From: Trichomonas tenax | Taxonomy: Eukaryota; Parabasalia; Trichomonadida; Trichomonadidae | Reading direction: 5' to 3' | NCBI GenBank assembly: GCA_023091735.1 | Contig: JALKBU010000045.1 | Coordinates: 46,903-110,902, forward strand | DNA: 64,000 bases | In this document: piece after piece, positions 23,692-32,860 of the stretch | How the letters are laid out: each line of letters starts with the position of its first letter | How positions within the stretch are numbered: position 1 is the first letter of the stretch | The notes under the pieces: model-generated | What the model saw: the letters and a program-made list of their open reading frames with translations, nothing else | Database searches by the model: none | What the model was told of the DNA's origin: nothing | Position numbers and translations under genes: made by a program

Positions 23692-23758
23692 ACAAGAATA
23701 AATTTAGAAAATGAAAAGAACAAATGAAATGTTAATTTATATTTTTATTTGTTCATAA

Positions 23759-24187
23759 ATGATTTCAAAAATGTGGAACGCAATAAAGAGGATTAATGAG
23801 AAGACAGACGCGATAAAAGGAAATGTAATGAAACCGATAGAAAAAATGATTATAAAAAATGAAGAATATAAATTTTTAATGTTTCCTGTCAAAAATATAC
23901 CTTATATCACTTTTGAATTACTTTCTAAGTTTGAATATTATGATGAAGAACTGCACGAAATGAAAAGACAAATATTGCAAATTGAGCTCAAAACTAATGA
24001 AAACCGTTTATATTTAAGAATTGCTAGCTTTTCATCATTATTAGCTATAAGCATTTTTTGTTGTAATTCATTTTTATATTGTTTTATTCTTAATACTTCA
24101 CTACAATCTGATAAATCGATTTCATTACGATTTAACCCTACTTCCAAAATATCCATAAATTTTCTAACATTTGGTGTTACTTCATAA
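23759..24187 (+). CDS. Maverick ORF of unknown function, 3' part doubtful
   Basis: The ATG at 23759 follows the same TTCATAA initiator-like motif as the gene at 22333. The first roughly 75 residues look like real protein (MWNAIKRINEKTDAIKG, FELLSKFEYYDEELHEMKRQ). The remaining third is antisense to the gene on the other strand and is hydrophobic and Ser/Leu-rich, as shadows are. I therefore think the true gene breaks off near 23.97 kb, where two element fragments seem to have been joined. No family recognised. Confidence 0.4.
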   Translation: MISKMWNAIKRINEKTDAIKGNVMKPIEKMIIKNEEYKFLMFPVKNIPYITFELLSKFEYYDEELHEMKRQILQIELKTNENRLYLRIASFSSLLAISIFCCNSFLYCFILNTSLQSDKSISLRFNPTSKISINFLTFGVTS

Positions 24188-24816
24188 TCATCATCGTTAT
24201 TATTTTCATCTACTGTTACCGTATTATTGAAATTAGGTTTCTCTGGTAAATTATTAGGTATAACTGTTTCTCTAAGATTTTCAGTTGGTTTTCCAGGATT
24301 AATAATAATTGGATCAATACTAAATAATGATAATTTAGGTTTAGATGGTTGTATTTCAAAACTATTAATATTATTATGTATAAGTGTTTCTTTAAGGTTT
24401 TCAGTTGGTTTATCAGGATTAACAATAATTGGATCATTATTAATTACTGTAGAAGTATTTGATTGTATTTGTTCCATAGGTTTATCATTAGATTTAAATT
24501 CCGTTAATCCATCATAATCATCATCAATTAATCTTCTTAAAGAATTTTCATCACGATGTTCGTTTTCATAATCTTCACGTCGTTTCTCATTGAATTTATC
24601 TATAAACGCATATTTAAATTGAGGCCAGGTGCTTAATACCAATAAATCATTAATAGGATCAGCGTATTTATTATGAAGAATAGCATAATTATCACCGTAT
24701 TTATAATAATTATCAATTAATACACCATGCTTATTATTCCATACATTTCCATTAATACTAACTTTAACTTTTATTTTTAATATTAAATTTCCTCTTAATT
24801 TCTTGTTAAACTTCAT
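23938..24816 (-). CDS. Unknown AT-rich element gene with internal DPIIxNPxKPTENL repeats
   Basis: The 292-residue product starts MKFNKKLRGNLILKIKVKV and has an N-terminal globular part (about 1-95). Two copies of a DPIIVNPDKPTENL-type motif follow, about 45 residues apart, each trailed by (K/R)ETxIxNN. A helical region with IRLKQYKNELQQ-like sequence comes next. The last 15-20 residues (SSICNICLFISCSSSS) look like readthrough into unrelated DNA at the proposed junction near 23.97 kb. Its ATG overlaps the last 11 nt of the preceding gene (24806-25568), so the two were probably expressed together or evolved under strong compaction, as in viruses. No domain is recognised. Confidence 0.55.
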   Translation of the reverse strand: MKFNKKLRGNLILKIKVKVSINGNVWNNKHGVLIDNYYKYGDNYAILHNKYADPINDLLVLSTWPQFKYAFIDKFNEKRREDYENEHRDENSLRRLIDDDYDGLTEFKSNDKPMEQIQSNTSTVINNDPIIVNPDKPTENLKETLIHNNINSFEIQPSKPKLSLFSIDPIIINPGKPTENLRETVIPNNLPEKPNFNNTVTVDENNNDDDYEVTPNVRKFMDILEVGLNRNEIDLSDCSEVLRIKQYKNELQQKMLIANNDEKLAILKYKRFSLVLSSICNICLFISCSSSS

Positions 24817-25568
24817 CTGGTAATTCTAAATCTTCATTATTTAATTCTATTTGTTTCATAATTAAGTATTTGTTGTCTTTTCCAGATTCTCTTTTTACAG
24901 GAAAAGCATCACGTTCTATTTCTAATAATTTAATTTTATCTTCATCTGAAGCATTTTCAAGATATTTACTAAATATAGAATATCTATTATAAAGGAATTG
25001 AAGATAACTAAATTTTATTTCTTCAGCATCTTCGTCTTCTTTTTTTCTCAGATTGTTTATATTTCATCATTCTACGTAATAATTCATTTAATTCATTTTC
25101 TTTCAAATCATCCAATTGCTTCCATGATTCTTTATCCGGTTCAATTTTTATGGATTTTATATCCTTATCTTTAAACTTTTCATATAATTCAAGAAAAACC
25201 TTTTTTCCAAGTCCTTCACTTGGTGTTAATATAGATTTAAATAATTGTTTTGTATTAGTTTGAGTTTCGAAGTCTTTTAAGTTTTCTTTTTCAATACGTG
25301 CGGCCAAAGATTTAAGATAAGTTATAGCTTTATTTTCCGGATTTTCATAAACATTAGCATTTTGATTATATGTTTTATTATAATGTTTCAATATCTTTAC
25401 AGCATCTGTTTCAAGATCATCATTAACAACAAGAGTTTCTACTATTTTTGTTAAGTCTCTAATTAATTCTTCTTTATTTGTATGATTAATTTTACCTTTA
25501 TTTTTTATATATCGATTATAAACATTAATATATCTCGAATATAATGTTAATATTAATCTTATTGTAAT
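24806..25568 (-). pseudogene. Unknown element gene, lysine/glutamate-rich, one frameshift
   Basis: The frame is open from 25568 but has no early ATG. It encodes a helical, charged protein (TNKEELIRDLTKIVETLVV, then NPENKAITYLKSLAARIEKE). Near 25.04 kb, in an A run, the coding sequence shifts frame. It continues EDAEEIKFSYLQFLYNRYS and RDAFPVKRESGKDNKYLIMK to a stop at 24806. The end overlaps the start of the next gene by 11 nt. Total length would be about 250 residues. It is divergent from the fibre gene with only about 50 bp between them, so a shared promoter region is likely. Function unknown. Confidence 0.5.
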
Positions 25569-25619
25569 TTACTGGATCCTTCGATTTCAAATAGAAATAC
25601 ATGTTTTATTAATTTTAAA

Positions 25620-27769
25620 ATGTCAGTTGCTCCAAATTCATATATTAGCGAAAGATCTAAGTGTTTAGTATTTAGTAAATACAGATTAAGTTTTGATAAT
25701 ATAAGTTTAATATTATCTGATGGTAATACATCACGAAGGATTTATATAGATAGAACATTTGATCCAAGACAAACAATAGTATACGTACCACTTATATCAA
25801 ATACTGATATTATATTTAAAGAAAGTGCTATTGATGAATCCATTAGAAATTCATTAACTTATATTATTTATTTGATTAGTTCACTAAATAATAACTTTGA
25901 ATTTAATAATATAATTAAATTCAAAAAACCTATAGAAATATCTGGCAAAGTAATATCTAATCTTTTAAGTGATGAAACAAATGTAGATTTATTAACATTA
26001 GATTATTTAAATAAACATCATGATGAATTTATAGGTGATAAAGGAGATACATGTGAAAAAGGAGATACATGTGAAAAAGGAGATACTGGGCCCCCAGGAC
26101 GTGATGGTTTAGATGGTGAAGATGGTGCTTCGGCTAGAGGTTGGATATGGGATTTAATAAATACTGGATTAATAGCTGGTTCATTTGCTGCTCTACAATA
26201 TCAAGTATCACAATTATCAGTATTATTAGCTAAGACACAAGGTTTAGATACATTACGTGAAGTTTTAAATATTATATCTACTGGTGGTGATGTATTTAAT
26301 AATTTAGCGACATGGGTTCAAAGAATGGAAGAGTTCACACATACGATTACAGGAAACTTTAATATGTTATCAGATATGTTAGAAGGTACTACATTTAATT
26401 TAGAATCGTTTCGTACATTCGTTTCGGAAACAAATGCTATGACTACTGATAATATTAATTGGATACAAGATCTTACAGGACAAGGAATGGATAGTCATAT
26501 GAATTTATTCAGTCAAGTTACTACATTTCTTAGAAACTTATCTAGAGTTGGTACAAGAAGTATTATGTCTAGAGATATTAATGAAGTTGTTGAAGAAGAA
26601 GATGCTGTAGAACCTGAACCAACAATTGCTGAAAAGTTCAATAAGCCATTTCCTAGTTATAGTGTTTTATTATATTATATTAATAGTGTGATTAAAGATA
26701 ATAATATTAGTTTTGAAGGTACTAAGAAAAATAATGATTTACTTATTGCTTTTACAGTTGCTGAAACATTTAGACAGTTATGTTCAATAAATGATAATTT
26801 AACTAGTTTCACTAAAATACCTGATGATCATGATTTAGAAATAAATGAAGAACCAGAACAACAAACATCTATTACAGTTGGGAAGATTAATACTCAAGAA
26901 ATTAAAATTAATAATAAAGATTTAAGTACAGAATTAAATAATAAATCTGATATAAATCATACACATGAAGATTTAGAAAATATAATAAATAATAAATCTG
27001 ATATAAATCATACACATACGGAATTTAATAAAGTATCAAAAAATGAAATTGGTGCTTATATATATGAAATTGATGGTACTCAAGCAATTAAACAACCAAT
27101 GTTTACATCAGGTTTAATTACAAATAATGATATAATGTATATAGAACCAAATTCGGATAATAGATTATATATAATTGAAGAATTAAATAATAAAGCTAGT
27201 AAAGATCATAAACATACAGAATTTAATGATATTAAAGCTGATGGTGTTTCTGTAAAAGATCAAGATAAAGAATATTATTATGATGTTCATCAAAGATTAA
27301 ATGATATATATCAATTATTTGTTAATAATAGTAAATCGTTATCTCAAATGATACAAAACTTATATCCAATAGGTTCTATCTATACATCTATGAATAGTAC
27401 TAATCCTAGTATAGCTTTAGGATTTGGTACATGGACACAAATCGTTGATAGATTTTTATATTGTGCTAATAGTTGTAATCAAACTGGTGGTCCAAAAAGA
27501 TATCTGTTGCTAATTTACCAGAACATAGTCATTATATTAATTTAAATACTAATAATAGTGGTAGTCATACACATACATATACTACAGCACAAAGACTTAA
27601 AGGATCTGATGGTGGTTCTGGTCAACATTTATCATGGTGGCGAGATCGAGAAACAACTTCTAGTGGTGATCACTCACATAATATTAGTGGTAATACTTAT
27701 AGCACAGGTTCCGGAACAGATTACATGCCACCATACATTACGGTATATGCTTGGTATAAAACTAATTAA
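25620..27769 (+). pseudogene. Phage-type fibre protein: collagen-like stretch, His-box repeats and tail-collar end (one frameshift)
   Basis: From the ATG at 25620 the product has an N-terminal globular region (about 1-140). A short collagen-like run of Gly-X-Y triplets follows (GDKGDTCEKGDTCEKGD, then GPPGRDGLDGEDG). Next is a long helical shaft with a hydrophobic segment. Repeated NKSDINHTHxxL/F boxes follow (at about 26.95, 27.0 and 27.2 kb), of the kind that coordinate metal in phage fibres. The C-terminus is a tail-collar domain: YPIGSIYTSMNSTNPSIALG, then GTWTQIVDRFLY. A one-base loss in the A run near 27.50 kb shifts the frame; coding continues LPEHSHYINL, SGDHSHNISG and MPPYITVYAWYKTN to a stop at 27769. 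This architecture is that of receptor-binding fibres, so a host-attachment role for the virion form is inferred. Confidence 0.75.
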
Positions 27770-27799
27770 AAAATCTAATATTTTATCCTTAATTAAAAC

Positions 27800-28354
27800 A
27801 TGAGTGAAACAGTACCTAATAATTAAGTTACACTATCACATAATAGCTTATATGAAATCTCTACGGAATATCCTTATGAAATACGTAATATATTAAATAA
27901 GCATGTTCATAAGGAAACACCTGATACACAAGGATATATTAGAGTTAAACTACAGAATAAAAGTTATTTCAAACATAAAATAATAGCAGATTTGTTTTCA
28001 GAAAATCCTAATGAATATAAATACGTAACATATATTAACGGAGATATTAAATATAATCATATTAATAATCTTATGTGGTGTGATAAGAATACAATTCAAA
28101 GAAATAGATGTAAATATAATTATGTAAACGAATTACCTGAACATATTAAACAAATAAATAATTATGGTAAACATACGTTTAATAACTTATATTATGGATT
28201 AAAAGATTTATATGCTTATATATATACTGGAAATAAATATAAAGTAATTCCACTTGAATATAATTCGAATAATAAATTATATGTAATAGATACTGATGGA
28301 ATTTCGAGATGTGTTAAACATATGAAATTAATGAAAGATATATTTAAAACCTAA
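27800..28354 (+). pseudogene. HNH homing-endonuclease-like protein with NUMOD4-type start, inactivated
   Basis: An ATG at 27800 is followed after eight codons by TAA (27824-27826). The same frame then runs to 28354. It has a NUMOD4-like start (LYEISTEYPYEIRN) and an HNH core HKIIADLFSENPNEYKYVTY then INGDIKYNHINNLMW. Phage and virus versions have a catalytic His in VDHING; here that position is Tyr (VTYING), so even without the stop the nuclease would probably be dead. Such genes are selfish nucleases often carried by large DNA viruses and phages. A C-terminal part without recognised domain follows. Confidence 0.65.
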
Positions 28355-28466
28355 AAGAAAGTGTACAGAAAAACAATTAGCTGCGTTGGCTGCTGGTAGA
28401 CAAAAGAATCCAAGACTTCAAAAGAAATCCAAAGAAGAAGATTCAGAAATTGGTTATGATAATTAA
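28347..28466 (+). CDS. Short basic element ORF, fragment
   Basis: The frame overlaps the end of the HNH gene and encodes KPKRKCTEKQLAALAAG followed by RQKNPRLQKK and an acidic end. There is no ATG. Basic peptides with an (S/T)EKQLxALxxGR pattern occur in virus-like elements, where they may be DNA- or membrane-binding; this is only a resemblance. It could be the remnant of a separate small gene or a frame-shifted extension of the HNH gene. It is the last element-like sequence before the right flank. Confidence 0.3.
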   Translation, partial: KPKRKCTEKQLAALAAGRQKNPRLQKKSKEEDSEIGYDN

Positions 28467-29231
28467 TTAATAAATATATTATTATTAATTTGTAAATAGA
28501 TATGATGAAAGTTATAAAGAAGTAAATTTCAAAAGAATTGGTTAATTTTTGCCGCTAGGTAAAAACGAAACAATTGTTTATAACTAACTCGGTGGAACTA
28601 ACATCATTGTAAAGCTGGACTAGAATGTAAGCAAAGAAGGAGATTTGAAGCAATTTCGTCTTATGTAGAAAAAGATACTATTTTCAATTTTTTTGGTAAA
28701 TGGTTCTGCATGAATATGAAATTGCCATACCTTCTAAATCATTGTGGTAGTTGTTTCTGACTGAATTTTTGATGGTCAGATTAAATCGAAAAAAATTGTT
28801 TCAGAAACGAAAGCTTCTGGCACTTTCTCCGCATTGAACTAATTCTCTGAGACCTTGGCTTACACTTGATTGGGGTAGAAGTCAACTGTGCAGTCTCTAT
28901 TGAGTTTTCACTGCAACATGATTTGTGAGTTAACAATTTAACCCACAAAAAAATTTGACACCCGACTCTATCGAAACATTATTCTAGACACATATTCTAT
29001 ACATATAGTTGTATAGTACCATATAAGTTTTAAACTTGTGAGTCAATGCTATTCCAAGTTATAAAGGCAACAAAAAAATCGCGATTTAGAGCATCCTTAA
29101 GATTAAAATGGTAATGTCAATTTTCTGAAGTTTTGAAGGAAACGATATTTAATCGTCAAAAAGTGTCTGATTGATATCGTCTCAGCAATCATATATAACT
29201 ATTTCTATAATTATTTCTGAACTGTCAAACC
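28467..29231. other. Right flank of the Maverick, no gene seen
   Basis: Neither strand carries a convincing reading frame. I looked here for an inverted copy of the left end sequence and for the missing part of the surface-protein gene at 17 kb; I found neither by eye. Confidence 0.35.
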
Positions 29232-29294
29232 ATGCCACAATTGAATAGTTTACATGGCAGCTTTCAACTTTTTAGAGAAAACTCCTTTTCTGTG

Positions 29295-31485
29295 ATGCTA
29301 ATCTTTGCTCTACTATGGCGCATCGGCAGCGTTACCAGGAGGCTCTCGGCCAGCAATTTGGGAATTGAAAGCCAAGAAATAAGATTATCGAAATTTAGTG
29401 CTCCTTCGTTTTCCACAGCAGACGTGTTTGATTCGATCAAAGATGACCAGGTTGAATCCGCTGTCTCCATAAAATGCAGGCACTTCAAATACAGCAAGAA
29501 CTATCGAATTTTTCTATTCTCATATTACGTTATCTGAGAACATTACTATTGATAAATGTTTTGCCTTTGGTTACGGACTCGATCCTGGATTCGGTGGAGC
29601 CATTTACATATATTGTTGCGAAATTAATAACGATAACACTAAAACAATCCACTTTAGTAGCAATCAAGCAGCAGGTGGCGGTGCGATTCATGCACAATCT
29701 TCTGCTGTTTATTTACAAAAGATTAATTTTCAACAAAATAAGGCACAACTTTATGGTGGTGCTATTAGTTATATGGGTGATTACAGTGAACCAGAATTTA
29801 TCAAAAACAAGGTTCAAATTTATTTGGTAGATTGTACTTTCGAGTCAAATTCTTGCTCGATGACAGGCGGTGCTGTTAGTATATTTGATACGATAGGCAT
29901 ATTCATAAGCGGCTCAACATTCAAATCGAACAATGCAATGCTTTATGGAGGCGCTGTAGAGATTAATAGTTGCAAAAATGCCTTGATATTCAATTCAACT
30001 TTTGACCATAATTCAATAACAGAGCTGAATTATTCAATTGCAAAAAATCAACTGAATTCTTATACTCTGGACAATATGAAAATCTCAAAAGAAACAGTCT
30101 ACCGTGGAGGTGCTGCTATATATGCATGTGGAAGCCTATTAACAGAAGATGAAAAACACATGATGGCCATTGATACCAACTATTGCTGCTTTTGCGAAAA
30201 TAATACAATAGCTCATGGATTTGGTCCTTATGTTAATATCGATGGATATGCTTACTATTATTCAATTAATGATGGATTTCCTCAAGGAAAAGCAAGCTAT
30301 GGTGTTCATTGGGGTAAAAATTCTCATGTACTTTTTCAAAATTCCATGGATACTTGCAATGGAAAGTCACTTAAGGGTTCTCTTCCAAAAAATTCCACAG
30401 ATTCTATTATATACAAAGCAACATCCAAGAATACAATATCATTTACAACAAGTATTCCAAATCCATCAACTTTCATCTATGAACAAACACCAATTACAAG
30501 GTTGCCAAAACCTACGACCAAGTCTCCGAGTTCAAGAAGATATAAATACACCAATTCTAAGTTTTATTTCACATCTCCAAAAGTTCCCACGTCAATCAAA
30601 CATCCTGATCAGTCCCCAATGCCAATTCCATCACGCTTTCCATCACCTTCTCCATCACCCTCTCCATCACGCTTTCCATCACCTTCTCCATCACCCTCTC
30701 CATCACGCTCTCCATCACGCTCTCCATCACCCTCTCCATCACCCTCTCCATCAAAACTCTTAAGGCCAACTCTAAATACATTGCCTGGATATGTTAACAC
30801 AACAGTACAGTCAGTCACTGAAACAATAAGTAATGTTACCAAAACGCTTTCTCCAATAGGAACTAATGGCAACATTACATATAAGGAAGTTCAAACTAAT
30901 GCAACCACTTACATATTGACATTCATCAATATCATTTCACAAATTCCACCTCCAACGCCATCAAGATCGCCTACAGACCCACCAAGAAAGGACCAGACAA
31001 TATCTTTTGTAGAAAAACAAGTTGAGACTTTTATATTGGTCGATGGAAATACTACATCTATTACTTCCCAAAATAATACACTCACATATATATTAATATC
31101 GACAAGCATACAAACCGTAAAAATGACTTCAATCCTTATTGAAGAGGTTGTAGATGATAAAGCATATATAGAAAAAATGTCGAGTATTAGATTGATTACT
31201 TTTGTTGCGGGAGGTCTATTTGTTGCCTTTATTATAGCAGGAATAGGTTTGTTCTTATATAGAAGGTCAAAAGATGTTTCGAATTCTGCTGAGCAAAACT
31301 CATATGATTTATCTGAATCTGATATTGCTTGCAACGAGCAATCTAAAGTAATTATAACTCGCCCTGAAAATGATGAAAATCAATTCCTATCAACAAGAAG
31401 TAACTTTGGATTTTCCAATAATATCAACGAAGTCGAGGAAAGTATGGATGAAGATGACATGTTCCTGAATAATTATGAATTTTAA
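29295..31485 (+). pseudogene. Pmp-like beta-helix surface protein, family A, most complete copy (one apparent frameshift)
   Basis: The most likely start is the ATG at 29295 (another in-frame ATG is at 29232). About 60 residues in, near 29.47 kb, the coding sequence moves to another frame and then runs without interruption to 31485. The ectodomain is a right-handed beta-helix with recurring GGAI motifs (GFGGAIYIY, AAGGGAIHAQ, YGGAISY, TGGAVSIF, YGGAVEI) and FxxN-type turns, as in Pmp-like adhesins. A stalk follows that includes about 40 residues of PSPSPSRF-type repeats and a Thr-rich part. A membrane helix (LFVAFIIAGIGLFLYR) and an acidic tail ending EDDMFLNNYEF complete it. Such proteins would sit in the plasma membrane facing outward. 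If the single frame change is an assembly artefact the gene is intact; otherwise it is freshly broken. Confidence 0.7.
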
Positions 31486-31966
31486 ATTGTTTGTTAAATA
31501 AAATGATGTATTTGCTTTATGATACATCAATTAATATATTTGTTTAAGAATTTGAACTAAACAAATTGAGAAAATGAACCATGTAATGACTTTCGAGATA
31601 AATTTTAAAAAGTGAGTTTACATGGCACTTGATTATGACTTATAAGATTTATGACAGTTTACATGACATATGTCTGACAATGTAAGGTATTTAAAAACAT
31701 GATATTTGATATCTACTATATCCATATAACCCATTTTTGAAGTTATTTCAGGAACCCACCAAAAACCATTTCAACTAAATGAGTAATTTAAGGATTTGGG
31801 CTAAAAACACGAAAAATATGAAATACATAATATGTCCATATCACATTCATCATTATTGTTCAATTTGTTTTCGGATGAAAAATTATCAGAAATTATGTAT
31901 TTCTATCTACATTGGGAATATTATCACTGCATTTTATGACAAATTTTGAAAACCTTACAAATTAAA
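31486..31966. other. Intergenic region with two TTTACATG elements
   Basis: Copies at 31617-31627 (TTTACATGGCA) and 31668-31678 (TTTACATGACA) are in the orientation used by minus-strand genes, but no minus-strand gene starts nearby. No coding sequence is seen. Confidence 0.4.
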
Positions 31967-32336
31967 ATGTTATTTCCGATTTTTTTTCTTGCTGCCGCAT
32001 TTTGTTTCTCCTTTACGCAACAGAGCGTTGAAGCAGGGAGCAGGAGAAGATGATGATGAGTATTCTTTTAATTCAGAATCACAAATTCAGGAACCAAAAT
32101 TTCAATTTCTTTTGTTCGATAATGGGAGGGAGGTTGACATCAAACACTTTAAAACAGAATTGACGCTGAGCGGAAGTTTTGCAAATGCCTCGAAAAACAA
32201 ATATTTCTATTCTAAATTTTACTTATCTCAGGACTGTTGTTTCAAAGAATGCATTGCATTTGGCTATGGTCTTGATACTAGCTCAGGTGGAGCAATTTAT
32301 TTATATAATTCTGAATTCTTGAAATGTCAATTTTGA
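31967..32336 (+). pseudogene. N-terminal fragment of a family A surface protein
   Basis: The ATG at 31967 opens a clear signal peptide (MLFPIFFLAAAFCFSFTQ). The frame hits stops near 32.05 kb, but the next frame continues the protein (AGEDDDEYSFNSESQ) to 32336. The later part (YLSQDCCFKECIAFGYGLD, then GGAIYLY) aligns by eye with the start of the beta-helix of the copy at 29.5 kb. After 32336 the homology stops abruptly. One frameshift plus truncation makes this a pseudogene. It preserves the family signal peptide, which helps define the starts of other copies. Confidence 0.65.
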
Positions 32337-32659
32337 GTACATCCTTGGAAAAAGATTATAGCAAAAATTGAATACTTTACAAAAACTGTTTACATAAAAA
32401 AGTGTTTATTAGACGAGAAAAGCAAAGATAAGGAGTGATATTTCAATTCTCCATTCGATATATAGTAAGAGGCTAGAAAATCAGCTGTTTTGATGGCACT
32501 TTTTTGGTGATGAAATTATTTCCTTCGTTGAAAAACGAGAAGAGAAGCGGGAGAGTTCTTTGCTGTAGGATAGAAAGCAGAGTGTGTGATTGTGGAAGGG
32601 ACGAGGATGGTTAGAACATCATCAAGGACAAACTTTCTCTACCTCCATATGTATTTATG

Positions 32660-32860
32660 CTAATTTTTTCCAGGACTCAAAATTGACTCAAGAATTCCAA
32701 ATTATTACAATTTCTAATAAACCTACAATTAATTTCATAAACAACGCTGCAGCCTGTGGTGACGCTATTTGCACATTGCATTCGAACGTATATTTTGTAA
32801 AAGTTGCCTTCGCAATTTATTTTGCTGGTGCAATAGGATATCGTCATGTTACTAGACAAC
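32660..32860 (+). pseudogene. Second short remnant of the same surface-protein copy
   Basis: The segment encoding TINFINNAAACGDAICTLHS and VYFVKVAF resembles the GGAIHAQSSAVYLQKINF turn of the copy at 29.7 kb, with the GG replaced. It lies about 320 bp after the first remnant ends, so an insertion or replacement at 32.34-32.66 kb separates the two. No further beta-helix is recognisable downstream. Confidence 0.4.

Larger units (their letters stand above)
17538..28466. mobile_element. Decayed Maverick/Polinton element, possibly a chimera of two
   Basis: The interval carries the hallmark Maverick set: protein-primed family B DNA polymerase, retrovirus-like integrase and FtsK/HerA-type packaging ATPase, plus structural, fibre-like and HNH genes. 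The left edge is placed at 17538 because the surface-protein frame ends there and the element-side sequence begins AGTGGAGTACAC; Maverick ends characteristically start with AG. I could not find the matching inverted end on the right, so the right limit is simply the last element-like ORF. The element is short (11 kb against 15-20 kb for complete ones), and I see no adenovirus-type protease or recognisable major capsid gene. Composition changes near 24.0 kb: the right part uses far more AAT/ATA/TTA codons. This suggests a join of two elements or a deletion derivative. Confidence 0.75.

Noticed and set aside
30596..30875. Minus-strand frames rich in MESVMERV and GEGDGERDG repeats
   Set aside because: They are antisense shadows of the PSPS repeat in the surface-protein stalk.
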